Positions 37,839-46,251 of a stretch of DNA of 64,000 nucleotides are shown here, one piece after another. A model generated the notes under the pieces. The model worked only from the letters and a program-made list of their open reading frames with translations, ran no database searches and was not told where the DNA came from. Source of the DNA: Brooklawnia sp032229645 (GTDB taxonomy: Bacteria > Actinomycetota > Actinomycetes > Propionibacteriales > Propionibacteriaceae); assembly GCA_963722295.1 (NCBI GenBank), contig CAVRLB010000006.1, positions 1-64,000 on the forward strand. The letters run 5' to 3'. A program made the position numbers and the translations under genes. Positions within the stretch are counted from its first letter, which is position 1. Every line of letters begins with the position of its first letter.

Positions 37839-38186
37839 ATGGACGATCCGAGTGGGCCCGCCGAGCTGGCAGAACACATCCGTCGGGTGGTCCGGCGAAT
37901 ACCGCCAGGCACGGTCGCCACCTACGGCGACATCGCCGAACTCGTCGAGACCGGGCCTCGTCAGGTCGGGCGCATCATGGCGATCGATGCCGCGGACACT
38001 CCGTGGTGGCGGGTGGTCAACGCAGCCGGACGACTGCCCGGGCGGCTGCTCGACGAAGCCCGCGCACATTGGCTGGCCGAGGGAACGACGGGCGATCCGG
38101 CGGCGTCCGGGGTTCGGCTGAAGACCAAACGGGCCACCTGGCTACTACCCGACGACCCCGGCGCCGACGTCACCGCACCGCAGTAG
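37839..38186 (+). CDS. Alkyltransferase-like (ATL / MGMT family) DNA-binding protein
   Basis: The 115-residue protein aligns with the DNA-binding domain of O6-alkylguanine-DNA alkyltransferases: IPPGTVATYGDIAELV near residue 21, RQVGRIMA near 41. Where MGMT has the active Cys in PCHRV, this protein has PWWRVV, so it cannot accept an alkyl group. ATL proteins of this type bind O6-alkylguanine and hand it to nucleotide excision repair. The ATG at 37839 starts the domain; longer frames overlap the divergent lipoprotein. It converges with the FKBP gene with an eight-base gap. Confidence 0.85.
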   Translation: MDDPSGPAELAEHIRRVVRRIPPGTVATYGDIAELVETGPRQVGRIMAIDAADTPWWRVVNAAGRLPGRLLDEARAHWLAEGTTGDPAASGVRLKTKRATWLLPDDPGADVTAPQ

Positions 38187-38194
38187 CACAAACC

Positions 38195-38566
38195 CTAACG
38201 AACACCGCGCAGTTCGCAGACGAAGATCAAGGCCTCGTTGGGGCCGATGACACCGGGCACCCCACGGGGTCCGTAAGCGAGATGGGCGGGAATCTCCAGC
38301 CTGCGACGTCCGCCGACCTTCATGCCGAGCACCCCGTCGTCCCAGCCCTTGATGACCTGGCCGACGCCCAGCCGGAAGGCGAGCGGCTCGCCGCGGTTGT
38401 AGGACGCGTCGAATTCCTCGCCCGAGTCGAAACCGACGCCGACATAGTCGACGAGCACCGAGGCGCCGCGGGTGGCCTCGGCGCCATCTCCGACGAGTTC
38501 GTCGATGACCTGGAGTTCGCTGGGGGCCGGTCCGGCCGGCGGATCGATCAGTGGCTTTTCACTCAT
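38195..38566 (-). CDS. FKBP-type peptidyl-prolyl cis-trans isomerase
   Basis: A 123-residue FKBP domain with the conserved pocket residues in VLVDYVG, FDASYNRGEPLAFRLGVGQVIKGWDDGVLGMKVGGRRRLEIP and AYGPRGVPGVIGPNEALIF. It catalyses proline isomerisation during folding, in the cytoplasm as no signal is seen. It lies 41 bases downstream of the AmmeMemoRadiSam radical SAM gene on the same strand, so it may be the last gene of that long transcript, though FKBP genes are often separate. Confidence 0.93.
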   Translation of the reverse strand: MSEKPLIDPPAGPAPSELQVIDELVGDGAEATRGASVLVDYVGVGFDSGEEFDASYNRGEPLAFRLGVGQVIKGWDDGVLGMKVGGRRRLEIPAHLAYGPRGVPGVIGPNEALIFVCELRGVR

Positions 38567-38607
38567 CGCTCCACCCTAACCGACCAGTCCAGCAGCGAAC
38601 GCGGCGT

Positions 38608-39678
38608 TCAGCCCATCGCCACCCGGCGCGGCATCCGAAACGAACGATTGACCCGGGACCCGTCCCCGAAACGGCCGGCGATCGGGGAGCCGCAGACGCC
38701 GCATCGTCCTTGGCTGTCGATGTCATACGACTCGACGGTGAAGCGGTCACGTCTGACCACCGGGCTTGTGCAGTTCGGGCAATAGGTCGTTTGGCCGTCC
38801 GGATCGTCCACGTTGCCGGTGTAGACGTAGTGCAGGCCGGTCTCCAGCGCCAGCGCCCGCGCGCGATCCAACGTGCGCGTCGGGGTCCGCGGCAGATCGC
38901 GCATCCGGTTGTCGGGATGGAAGGCGGTGAAATGCAGCGGAACGTCGGGGCCCAACTCATTGGCGATCCACCGGCACATCGCTCGCAGATCACTGGACGC
39001 ATCGTTGAATCCGGGAATCAGCAGCGTGGTCAGTTCGACCCACACATCGGTCTCATGCACCGCATAGCAGATCGTGTCGAGCACCGGCCGCAGTCGAGCG
39101 CCGGTGATCTGCTGGTAGAAGCTGTCCGAGAATCCCTTGAGGTCGATGTTGGCAGCATCCATGACGGCGAAGAAGTCGCGTCTGGCTTCGGGATTCACGT
39201 AGCCCGCGGTCACCGCAATGGAGGCCAGGCCCAGCTCGCGGCAGGCCGTCGCGGTGTCGATGGCGTATTCGGCGAAGATCACCGGGTCGTTGTAAGTGAA
39301 AGCCACCGCCGAGCAGTCCCACTCGGCCGCGGTGCGGGCGATCTGCTCCGGGCCGGCGGCATCGGCGAGCAGGCTCATCTCGCGCGAGGTGCTGATCTCC
39401 CAGTTCTGGCAGAACTTGCAGGCCAGATTGCATCCGGCGGTGCCGAAGCTGAAGACCTGAGTGCCGGGCAGAAAGTGATTGAGCGGCTTCTTCTCCACCG
39501 GATCGATGCAGAAACCGGACGAACGCCCGTAGGTCGTCAAGACCAGCTGGCCGTCCTGATTGGCACGGACGAAACAAAACCCACGCTGACCTGGGCGTAG
39601 CCGGCAGGCCCTGGGACAGAGATCGCATTGGACGCGGCCGTCCTCGCAGGTGTGCCAGTATCTGGCTTTCTCGCCCAT
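38608..39678 (-). CDS. amrS: AmmeMemoRadiSam system radical SAM enzyme
   Basis: The 356-residue protein has the radical SAM cluster motif GCNLACKFCQNW (Cys83, Cys87, Cys90), an N-terminal CDLCPRAC cysteine set and C-terminal CPNC and CGVCG pairs likely to bind zinc or a second cluster. It is the AmrS/PflA-like member of the AmmeMemoRadiSam system, which also contains the AMMECR1-like and MEMO1-like proteins encoded just upstream. No reaction has been established for the trio. It is 84 bases from amrA, on the same strand. The start ATG lacks a strong ribosome site. Confidence 0.92.
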   Translation of the reverse strand: MGEKARYWHTCEDGRVQCDLCPRACRLRPGQRGFCFVRANQDGQLVLTTYGRSSGFCIDPVEKKPLNHFLPGTQVFSFGTAGCNLACKFCQNWEISTSREMSLLADAAGPEQIARTAAEWDCSAVAFTYNDPVIFAEYAIDTATACRELGLASIAVTAGYVNPEARRDFFAVMDAANIDLKGFSDSFYQQITGARLRPVLDTICYAVHETDVWVELTTLLIPGFNDASSDLRAMCRWIANELGPDVPLHFTAFHPDNRMRDLPRTPTRTLDRARALALETGLHYVYTGNVDDPDGQTTYCPNCTSPVVRRDRFTVESYDIDSQGRCGVCGSPIAGRFGDGSRVNRSFRMPRRVAMG

Positions 39679-39762
39679 TCGGTTCGGCCCCCTCTCGTGA
39701 CAGAGATTCGGTGGGTCGTCTTCTTCTATTCTTGCGCATCGCCTCTAATCCGATGCAGGGGG

Positions 39763-40332
39763 TCAGGGGCGGCTGTCGCTGGCACGCTCGGCCCAAGCCT
39801 GCACCTGATAGCGCTCGAGTTCGATGTCACCGCCCCAGTGGTCCGGTGACAGCCCGGCCTTGCGCAGCAGCGCCCGGACGAAGTCGTCCGGCGCACCGAG
39901 TTGCTCCCAGACCTGCGGTAGGAAGGTGGCGCGATGGCGGCCGCTGATCAAGATCAGCCCGTCGATACCCGGACGCAGCTGGGCGAGTGCGTCCGCCCGG
40001 CTGCTGAAGGCCATCGGTTCGGGGACACTCAGCACCGAGACCTCCACCTCGATCCCCGGATACTCGGCAGCACTGAGCGCAGCGAATCGGGGATCGCGAA
40101 ATGCCGCGGCCACGGCGTTCGCGGTCACGTCGTCGCGGAGCCTGCGATAGGCGATCAGAGTGCCGATGCAACCGCGCAGCCGACCTGCGATGGTCAATGT
40201 GACGAAGCTGGCCGCCTCGTCGTCCAACCAGCCGGCCTCACCGACGTTGGGTGCGGGCTGCTTCAGCCGCCCGGCGATGGCCGAGCGGGCCAAGGGCAGC
40301 AGAATCTGCCCGGCATCATCGGGTAACGGCAC
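39763..40332 (-). CDS. amrA: AmmeMemoRadiSam system protein A (AMMECR1 domain)
   Basis: A 189-residue AMMECR1-domain protein with the invariant LRGCIGTL motif near residue 52 and FRDPRFAALS near 77, plus EVEVSVLSVPEPM. AMMECR1 is named for a human disease gene; its enzymatic role is unknown, though the LRGCIG loop with its Cys looks like an active site. The start is a GTG three bases after the amrB stop, implying coupled translation. It is complete in length. Confidence 0.92.
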   Translation of the reverse strand: MPLPDDAGQILLPLARSAIAGRLKQPAPNVGEAGWLDDEAASFVTLTIAGRLRGCIGTLIAYRRLRDDVTANAVAAAFRDPRFAALSAAEYPGIEVEVSVLSVPEPMAFSSRADALAQLRPGIDGLILISGRHRATFLPQVWEQLGAPDDFVRALLRKAGLSPDHWGGDIELERYQVQAWAERASDSRP

Positions 40333-40335
40333 CGG

Positions 40336-41127
40336 CTAGTCCTCGTGCCAGGCGATGGACGCATAGCCGACCACTCGTCCGCGATCACCCGCGGTGTCGC
40401 CCGAATTGCATGCGCCCAGCAGGGTCGGCCGCAGCGTGCGCTGCTGGGCGACTTCCAGCAGCCCGTTGATCGGGCGGGCGCCGCAGGCACGGTGCGTGCT
40501 GATCTCGGGCCGGCACGCCAAGATGGTGGCGATCGTCTCGGCGTCCAGTCGTTTCGCCTCGGCGTAGCCGTGATAGTGGGACAGATCCGAACTGATCACG
40601 ATCAGGGTCTCCGGCCCGCCCCAGCAGGCGGTAAGCACGTCGGCGACCGTGGCGGCATCGACATCGCCGACCACCAACGGCAGCACGGTGAACTCCCCGA
40701 GCAGTCTCTGCAAGAAGGGCAGCTGCACCTCTACACTGTGTTCGTCGGCGTGTACATCCGCGCGCGTGACCACGCCCGGCATCGACGCAATCGTGTCGCG
40801 GGCGTGGCCATCGATCGGGATCTCACCCAGTGGGGTGGCCATCGCATCGGCGCCGGGAAGGGCGATGCCGCGGATGCCGACGCGGTGGGCCGGTCCAGCC
40901 ACCACGACCCTGGTGACCGGATGCGCGTCGGCCTGCAAAGATGCATAGCCCAACGCCGCGATGGTGCCGGAATAGATGAAGCCCGCGTGCGGGCTGATCA
41001 GTGCCTTGGGCGGACGAGCCAGTTCATCGGGACGCGCGTCGTCCAGAAGTTGATCGACCATCGACGCCAATGCGTGTGGATCGGCGGGGTAGAAGAATCC
41101 GGCAACGGCAGCTGCTCTGGTCGTCAT
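40336..41127 (-). CDS. amrB: AmmeMemoRadiSam system protein B (MEMO1 family)
   Basis: The 263-residue protein has the MEMO fold related to class III extradiol dioxygenases: FYPADP near residue 12, ISPHAGFIYSG near 45 (metal His), DEHSVEVQLPFLQ near 127 and SSDLSHYHGY near 175, with CGARPI near 215. The His-His-Cys set at the equivalent of the dioxygenase iron site is present. AAGGAGGGG gives it a strong ribosome site. It starts 57 bases after thioredoxin. Human MEMO1 has been linked to copper and iron handling, which is notable beside an iron-uptake operon. Confidence 0.92.
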   Translation of the reverse strand: MTTRAAAVAGFFYPADPHALASMVDQLLDDARPDELARPPKALISPHAGFIYSGTIAALGYASLQADAHPVTRVVVAGPAHRVGIRGIALPGADAMATPLGEIPIDGHARDTIASMPGVVTRADVHADEHSVEVQLPFLQRLLGEFTVLPLVVGDVDAATVADVLTACWGGPETLIVISSDLSHYHGYAEAKRLDAETIATILACRPEISTHRACGARPINGLLEVAQQRTLRPTLLGACNSGDTAGDRGRVVGYASIAWHED

Positions 41128-41184
41128 GGAACCCCTCCTTGGGAATCACCGCTCGGTTCTCAGATTAGCCAGACCGGCGGGCGG

Positions 41185-41610
41185 TTAGCCGAGGTTATTG
41201 CGAACCCAGGTCTTCAATGCGGCCGCCGACGGCGCACCGACCTGACGGGCCACCGTCGCGCCCTTACGCATCATCAGCATCGTCGGAATGGAGCTCGCTT
41301 CGAAGCGCTGCGCGAGCTCCGGAGAGTTGTCGACGTTGACCTTGACGAGCTTGAGCCTGCCTGCGTGCTCGGCGGCCGCCTGCTCCAGGACCGGGCCGAC
41401 TTTGCGGCAGGGACCGCACCACGGCGCCCACAGATCGACCAGCACGGTGGTCTTCGAGCTGTCCGCGACGGCATCGAAGGTCTCGTCGTCGGCAGCTGTG
41501 ATCCATGGCAGGGGTTTCTTGCAGTGAGCGCAGTTGGGTGTCCCGGACGCGACCGCCGGCACTCTGTTGCGTGTCCCGCAGGCGGGGCAAGTCACGACGT
41601 TGTTAGCCAT
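41185..41610 (-). CDS. Thioredoxin 2-type protein with N-terminal zinc ribbon
   Basis: The 141-residue cytoplasmic protein has a zinc ribbon (Cys8, Cys11, Cys27, Cys30) followed by a thioredoxin domain with active site WCGPC (residues 64-68) and cis-Pro SIPTM near 114. This is the Trx2/TrxC layout, a disulfide reductase with oxidative-stress roles. It lies between apbE (92 bases away, across a large hairpin) and amrB (57 bases), so it may be co-transcribed with the AmmeMemoRadiSam genes. The related Campylobacter P19 iron locus also ends with thioredoxin-like genes, though those are exported. Confidence 0.9.
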   Translation of the reverse strand: MANNVVTCPACGTRNRVPAVASGTPNCAHCKKPLPWITAADDETFDAVADSSKTTVLVDLWAPWCGPCRKVGPVLEQAAAEHAGRLKLVKVNVDNSPELAQRFEASSIPTMLMMRKGATVARQVGAPSAAALKTWVRNNLG

Positions 41611-41641
41611 GAATCAATGCTAGTCGCCGCCAACACGCTCC

Positions 41642-41703
41642 AGTGCTCCCCAGTTCGCCTCCAGGGCTCCCCACCGGCCCGCGCGGGCCAGCTGGGGAGC
41701 GCT
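41642..41703 (-). terminator. Large hairpin after apbE
   Basis: AGTGCTCCCCAG (41642-41653) pairs with CTGGGGAGCGCT (41692-41703), and a perfect palindrome GGCCCGCGCGGGCC (41676-41689) forms an inner arm. It overlaps the apbE stop codon. There is no U-tract, so it may attenuate rather than end transcription before thioredoxin. Confidence 0.5.
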
Positions 41704-42662
41704 CAAGCGCGTTGCGGGCTTTGCATAGCGAGCCAGTCCTGGACGCCGGGGCTGGCCTTGACCGTCAGCCCAGGGCTGGCGAGCACCCGGCCGTCGGTGG
41801 TCATGAAGATCGTGTCGAATTCGGGGTGGTCCTGGTCGCACAGCAGCGCATCGTCCAGGCCCATCGCCAAGAAGGCCGTCGAGAAGGCCTCGCAGACCAT
41901 CCCGTCGGGCCCGCAGACCACCACCTGGCTCAGATCGGTCATCGCGGGTGCACCGGTCGCGGGGTCGAGCACGTGGCTGCGCTGTCGTCCGGGATGAATG
42001 GTGGTCCCGGGGTCCGCCGAGACCGACAGCGATCCGCTCGCCAACTGGAGCGTCCCGAAACTCTCCCGGCCCTGCCACGGACTGGCCAGGCCGATCGTCG
42101 CCGGGGCACCCGCGACGGCCATTGACGAACCGCCGAGCGACATCAGCACGTCACTGGCCCCCAGCGCCACCGCCAGGTCACGCAACTGATCGGCGGCATA
42201 GCCCTTGGCGATCGCCCCCAGGTCGACCGAGCCGACAGCAGCGTCCACCAGACGGGCCCGGGCGCCCAATGCGCAAACGGCGACCTCGACGCGACCCGCA
42301 GCGCCGGTCACCTCAGGCACGGCAACCAAGAATCCGGTCGCCAGCTGATCCCAGGCGCGTGCCTGCACGCCTAGCAACGGTGTGAAATATCCCGAGGTCG
42401 CGTCCTGTAGGCCGGCGGCTGCCCCGAGCACCGCAGCCGCGTCCGCTGAGACCGGGCGCCAAGAGTCGCTCAATCGGCAGATCTCCGAGTCGTCACGAAA
42501 ACGGGTCAGCCGATGGTCGATCTCGTCCGCGCGCGCGGCGAGCAGATGACCGATGTCGAGTCCCGAGGGGCTCCATGATGCGTACCCGAGAGTGCCCATC
42601 GTGCGGAAGGTGAAAGTCGCACCCGCGCGGCCGGCGGCTCCCGTCGAACCGCTAGGACGCAT
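41703..42662 (-). CDS. apbE: FAD:protein FMN transferase (ApbE)
   Basis: The 319-residue protein has the ApbE fold: FTFRTMGTLGYA near residue 17, SGYFTPLLGV near 90, DLGAIAKGYAADQL near 146 and the C-terminal metal-binding Asp/Thr region. It cleaves FAD and attaches FMN covalently to Ser/Thr of target proteins outside the cytoplasm. No classical signal peptide is evident in the chosen frame, which raises the possibility of an unusual N-terminus or cytoplasmic action. Its ATG overlaps the FMN-binding lipoprotein gene by 11 bases, so that protein is its likely target. It is the last gene of the iron operon. Confidence 0.9.
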   Translation of the reverse strand: MRPSGSTGAAGRAGATFTFRTMGTLGYASWSPSGLDIGHLLAARADEIDHRLTRFRDDSEICRLSDSWRPVSADAAAVLGAAAGLQDATSGYFTPLLGVQARAWDQLATGFLVAVPEVTGAAGRVEVAVCALGARARLVDAAVGSVDLGAIAKGYAADQLRDLAVALGASDVLMSLGGSSMAVAGAPATIGLASPWQGRESFGTLQLASGSLSVSADPGTTIHPGRQRSHVLDPATGAPAMTDLSQVVVCGPDGMVCEAFSTAFLAMGLDDALLCDQDHPEFDTIFMTTDGRVLASPGLTVKASPGVQDWLAMQSPQRA

Positions 42663-43089
42663 TCGTTATCGCGTCGTCGACGGCAGCTCTGAACAGCCGG
42701 TACGACAGCGACGCGCCGGCCACCGACTCCACCTGGCTCTGATCGCCGGTTTCCTCGAACTCACTCACATACTGTTTCTCGGCCGCGACCGCATTCTGGG
42801 CCCGCTGATAGAACTGCTGGTCGGCCGGCTTTCCATCCGAACCGAGCCCGTAGTTCTCGTCGTGGGCAGTGCCGTCGGCGTCGTAGATGACGAAGTCGGC
42901 CGCAGTCACGGATCCGCTGGAGACAGTGAAGTTCACCACACCGTAGGAGCCGTCGGATTCGGCTTCGCTTTGCCCGGAGTAGTCGCCGTCGGGCAACGAG
43001 CTCGCCACCGCGGACGACCCGCCGCAGCCGCTCAGCACTAAAGTGCCCACCAATCCGGCCAGCATCAAACCGGCATCACACTTGCGCAT
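42652..43089 (-). CDS. FMN-binding-domain lipoprotein, likely flavinylated
   Basis: This 145-residue lipoprotein has a lipobox LSGC (Cys22), then an FMN-binding-type domain: DGDYSGQSEAESDGSYGVV, VNFTVSSGSVTAADFVIY and a C-terminal VAGASLSYRLF. The GAS triplet (125-127) fits the GA[T/S] acceptor pattern recognised by ApbE, making Ser127 the candidate FMN site, with Ser instead of the more usual Thr. It would sit on the outer membrane face and shuttle electrons. It lies two bases after the ABC ATPase and overlaps apbE, so its role is probably tied to iron reduction or transport. Confidence 0.8.
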   Translation of the reverse strand: MRKCDAGLMLAGLVGTLVLSGCGGSSAVASSLPDGDYSGQSEAESDGSYGVVNFTVSSGSVTAADFVIYDADGTAHDENYGLGSDGKPADQQFYQRAQNAVAAEKQYVSEFEETGDQSQVESVAGASLSYRLFRAAVDDAITNAS

Positions 43090-43091
43090 CG

Positions 43092-43838
43092 TCAGTCCTG
43101 CCTGTTCTGCTTGCCCTTGGTCGGGGTGCTCGCCACATCGGTGACCTCGCGCGCGATCCGGCCGTGTTCGAGAATGATCTGCCGCTGCCCCTGAGCGGCC
43201 ACCTCGGCGTCGTGGGTGACCACGATCAGCGTCGTGCCGGCATCGTGCAACTGGTGGAAGAAGTCGATGACGATCTTCTCGTTGACCTCGTCGAGGTTGC
43301 CCGTCGGCTCGTCGGCCAGGATGACATCCGGATGGTTGATCAGCGCGCGGGCCACGCAGACACGCTGTTGCTCGCCACCCGAAAGCTCGCGCGGCAGATG
43401 CGTGGCCCGCTCGGCCATCCCGACGCGTTTGAGGGCGTCCAAGGCTTCCTGCTCATCGGGAATCGAGTGGTAATACTGCGCGAGCATCACGTTCTCGACC
43501 GCCGTCAGGTGCTGGACCAGGTGGAACTGCTGGAAGACCAGCCCGATCTTCTTGCGCCGCACATTGGCCAGTTCGGGTTCGCCCATCTTGTCGAGCCGTT
43601 CGCCCTCAAGCAGCACGATTCCGTCGGTGGGGCTGTCCATGCAGCCGAGGATGTTCATCAGCGTGGACTTACCGGATCCGGACGGCCCGACGATCGAGAG
43701 CCACTCGCCGGCGGCGATCTCCAAGCTGACGTTGTCGAGAGCGGCCAGGTCGCCGTAGCGGCGGCTGACCTGCTGCACCGAATAGATCGGCTCGGTGCCG
43801 CTCGGGGCGTTCCCCGGCTGCCACGAAGTCTGGGTCAT
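43092..43838 (-). CDS. ABC transporter ATP-binding protein (MacB/LolD type)
   Basis: A 248-residue single-domain ATPase with Walker A GPSGSGKST near residue 46, signature LSGGEQQRVCVARAL near 148 and Walker B VILADEPTGNLD near 170, followed by the H-loop VVTHD. These mark the family partnering FtsX/MacB-like permeases, used for mechanotransmission and export rather than classical import. The ATG at 43838 was chosen over the GTG at 43844 because GGAG lies seven bases upstream. It follows its permease by two bases and precedes the FMN-binding lipoprotein. Confidence 0.92.
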   Translation of the reverse strand: MTQTSWQPGNAPSGTEPIYSVQQVSRRYGDLAALDNVSLEIAAGEWLSIVGPSGSGKSTLMNILGCMDSPTDGIVLLEGERLDKMGEPELANVRRKKIGLVFQQFHLVQHLTAVENVMLAQYYHSIPDEQEALDALKRVGMAERATHLPRELSGGEQQRVCVARALINHPDVILADEPTGNLDEVNEKIVIDFFHQLHDAGTTLIVVTHDAEVAAQGQRQIILEHGRIAREVTDVASTPTKGKQNRQD

Positions 43839-43840
43839 CG

Positions 43841-44971
43841 TCACTCTCCACCTAACACATCGACGGGATTGATCTTCGAGATCCGGCGAGCCGGCAGCAG
43901 GCTGCCCACCAGCGCGATGATCACCGAGAAGATCAGGGTGATCGGCACGACCCACCAGTTGACGTCCAATTGCACGGCGAAGGCCCGCATCGAGATGAAG
44001 TTGGCGATCCAGATGCCGGCCGCGGCGCCGACGGCACCGCCGATCAGGCCGAGCAGCATCGACTCACCGACGAACTCGCCCATGACGTCCCTGGCCAGGG
44101 CACCGAGAGCCTTCTTCAGGCCGATCTCGCGGGCGCGCTCCGAGACCACCGCATTCAAGGTCGCAGTGATCGAGATCAACGTGAGCAAGACGATGATGAT
44201 GCTGACGATCCAGATCAGGGTCTGCAGGGTCTGGGCGATGCCGGTCTCGGTCTGGCTGATCCGGCGCACGACCTCGGCCTCCATGCCCTGCCCGCTGCTA
44301 TTCACGTCTTCCACCAGCGAATTCAGCCTGACTTGGTCACCGTCCACCGAATACTCGATGATGTTGAACTCGTTCGTCCCGCCGGTGAACTCGGCCAGGG
44401 TTTCCAGACTCATCACGATCAGATCGTCCTCGGCGCCACCGGTGCGCAGGATGCCGCTGACGGTCAGCTGCTTCGCGGTACCGTCCGCGGTGGTCGGTTC
44501 GGTCAGTCCGACCTTCTTCCCGACGGCGAAGCGGTAGGTCTCGGCGACGTTCTCTCCCACCAGGATCTGGTCGGGTCCGGTGGGCAAGTCGCCGTCGATC
44601 TCCCAGTACGGACGAACCGCCTTCGCGTCGTCCAGCATGGTGCCCATCACGGTCAGGCCCTGCTGGTTAAAGAGCAGGTTCGTGTATTGATAGGACGCCC
44701 GCCCCAAGGCCGAGCCGCCGACGATATCGTCCGCCGCCGTCAACTGGCCGGTTGTCAGTGCCTGCGAGCCATCGGGGACAATCACGAAGTTGGCGCCGTA
44801 GGAACGCAGCTCCTTGCTCATCTGGGCGGGCACCGTATAGGCGACCAGCCCGAGTCCCGCCAGCGTGGCAGCGCCGACCGCGATCGACAGCGACGCGATG
44901 ATGACCCGCGACACACGGTGCCAGAACGACTGGGTGATCATCCGCAGGTACATCTTGCGATGGTTGTTCAT
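43841..44971 (-). CDS. FtsX/MacB-like ABC permease, second of the pair
   Basis: The 376-residue protein has one N-terminal membrane helix (about 18-40), a long extracytoplasmic domain and three C-terminal helices with the FtsX pattern (SERAREIGLKKALGA near 280). It is complete and ends DVLGGE, the usual C-terminal pattern. Its start overlaps the longest frame of the upstream permease; GGGAGG just before is a strong ribosome site. In the Campylobacter/E. coli Fet-P19 systems two such permeases work with one ATPase and are needed for full iron uptake. Confidence 0.9.
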   Translation of the reverse strand: MNNHRKMYLRMITQSFWHRVSRVIIASLSIAVGAATLAGLGLVAYTVPAQMSKELRSYGANFVIVPDGSQALTTGQLTAADDIVGGSALGRASYQYTNLLFNQQGLTVMGTMLDDAKAVRPYWEIDGDLPTGPDQILVGENVAETYRFAVGKKVGLTEPTTADGTAKQLTVSGILRTGGAEDDLIVMSLETLAEFTGGTNEFNIIEYSVDGDQVRLNSLVEDVNSSGQGMEAEVVRRISQTETGIAQTLQTLIWIVSIIIVLLTLISITATLNAVVSERAREIGLKKALGALARDVMGEFVGESMLLGLIGGAVGAAAGIWIANFISMRAFAVQLDVNWWVVPITLIFSVIIALVGSLLPARRISKINPVDVLGGE

Positions 44972-46245
44972 CTCATCACCTCCCGTGCAGCACCTGAGCC
45001 GGCTGAAGCCTCAGCAGATATCTCATCGATGGCAGGCAGCCGACGACGACCGTGAGCAGAATCACCAGCGCCATCAGCGGCGCGACGATCGGCCGGATGG
45101 TGATGCCCGAGCCGAAGACCAGGTGCCCGACCAGTTGGGCCAACCCGATACCCAGCCCGAAGCCGGCCAGCGCCGCCGACCAGTGCGACGGCGAACGTCT
45201 CGGTCAGAATCAGGCCGACGATGGATTTGTTGCGGGCGCCGAGCGCCTTCATCAGCCCGACTTCTTTCGAGCGTTCCATCACCGACGCGGTCACCAGGTT
45301 CGCGATGCCCAGGGCTGCTGCGACCATCGCGAAGATCGCCACCACCGACATGATCAACTGGGTCTTACCGAGGATGACGCCCTCGGTGTCGGCAACCTGG
45401 CGCACCGGCTTGGCTGCCGCGTTGCTCATCGCCTCGTCGATCTGGTACGCGATCGAGCTGACATAGGCGGTGCAGTACCAGGTCTCCCATTCATCGATCG
45501 ACAAGGTCGAAGGGTCTCGGGCCGCCCGCTCGGCGAGCTCATTGTTCGGAGTCGTGATCGCGCGAACCTCAACGCGTCCGACCTCACCGGGACGCGCGGC
45601 CAGCTGTTGAGCCATCGCCAGCGGGACGAAGAGCTGTTTGTCCTCGTCAGAGCCCGATTGGAAGACGCCCGCGATGCTCGCCTGCACCTCACCGTTCTCG
45701 GTGGCCAAGGTCACGGTATCGCCGGGCTGCCAGCCGAACTGGGACGCCAGTCTGGAACCCGCCATCACCTGGTCGTCGCCGCTGGCCCAGGAGCCGGTGA
45801 TCTGCCACCAGTCGCGCAGGTTGTCGATGCCGGTGACCACCTGCTCGCCGGTGGTGGCGGTCATGGAGTGGTCGAACCAGGTTCCCACGACGGGCACGGC
45901 CTGGCCACCGGAGGTGGCGGTGACGTTCAGGAACGGCGCGAAGTCTTCGATGTTGTGCGCCCAGAAGATCGTCTTGAGATTGGGCAGTTCGTCCTCGCGC
46001 AGCGAACCGGTGCTCGCGGACGAATCGACCTCGTACATGTCCGAGACGATCGACGCGCCTTGCGGCAGCACCTGGATATTCGCACCGAACGACCCCAACT
46101 CGGCCTGCACCTTGTCGCTGACGTCCAGCATGACGGCCAGCATGGATGTGGTCAGGCAGGAGCCGAGCATGATGGTGGCCGCGATCATCAGGCGCTTGCT
46201 CACCTGACGCCGAAGTGCGCGGCCGATCATTCGCCAGAAGAACAT
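44968..46245 (-). pseudogene. FtsX/MacB-like ABC permease, first of the pair, with a C-terminal frameshift
   Basis: Residues 1 to about 355 read as a normal permease: N-terminal helix (residues 17-40), extracytoplasmic domain, KEVGLMKALGARNKSI near 330 and FAVALVGG near 353. From there the frame becomes a basic, non-membrane tail. The other frame over the same DNA reads AALAGFGLGIGLAQLVGHLV, further hydrophobic helices and LRLQPAQVLHGR, ending at 44976, as expected for FtsX. The slip lies in the GC-run at about 45165-45182, consistent with loss of GC or gain of one base. It may be a real mutation, sequencing error or, less likely, programmed frameshifting. Confidence 0.8.
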
Positions 46246-46251
46246 CTGCCG

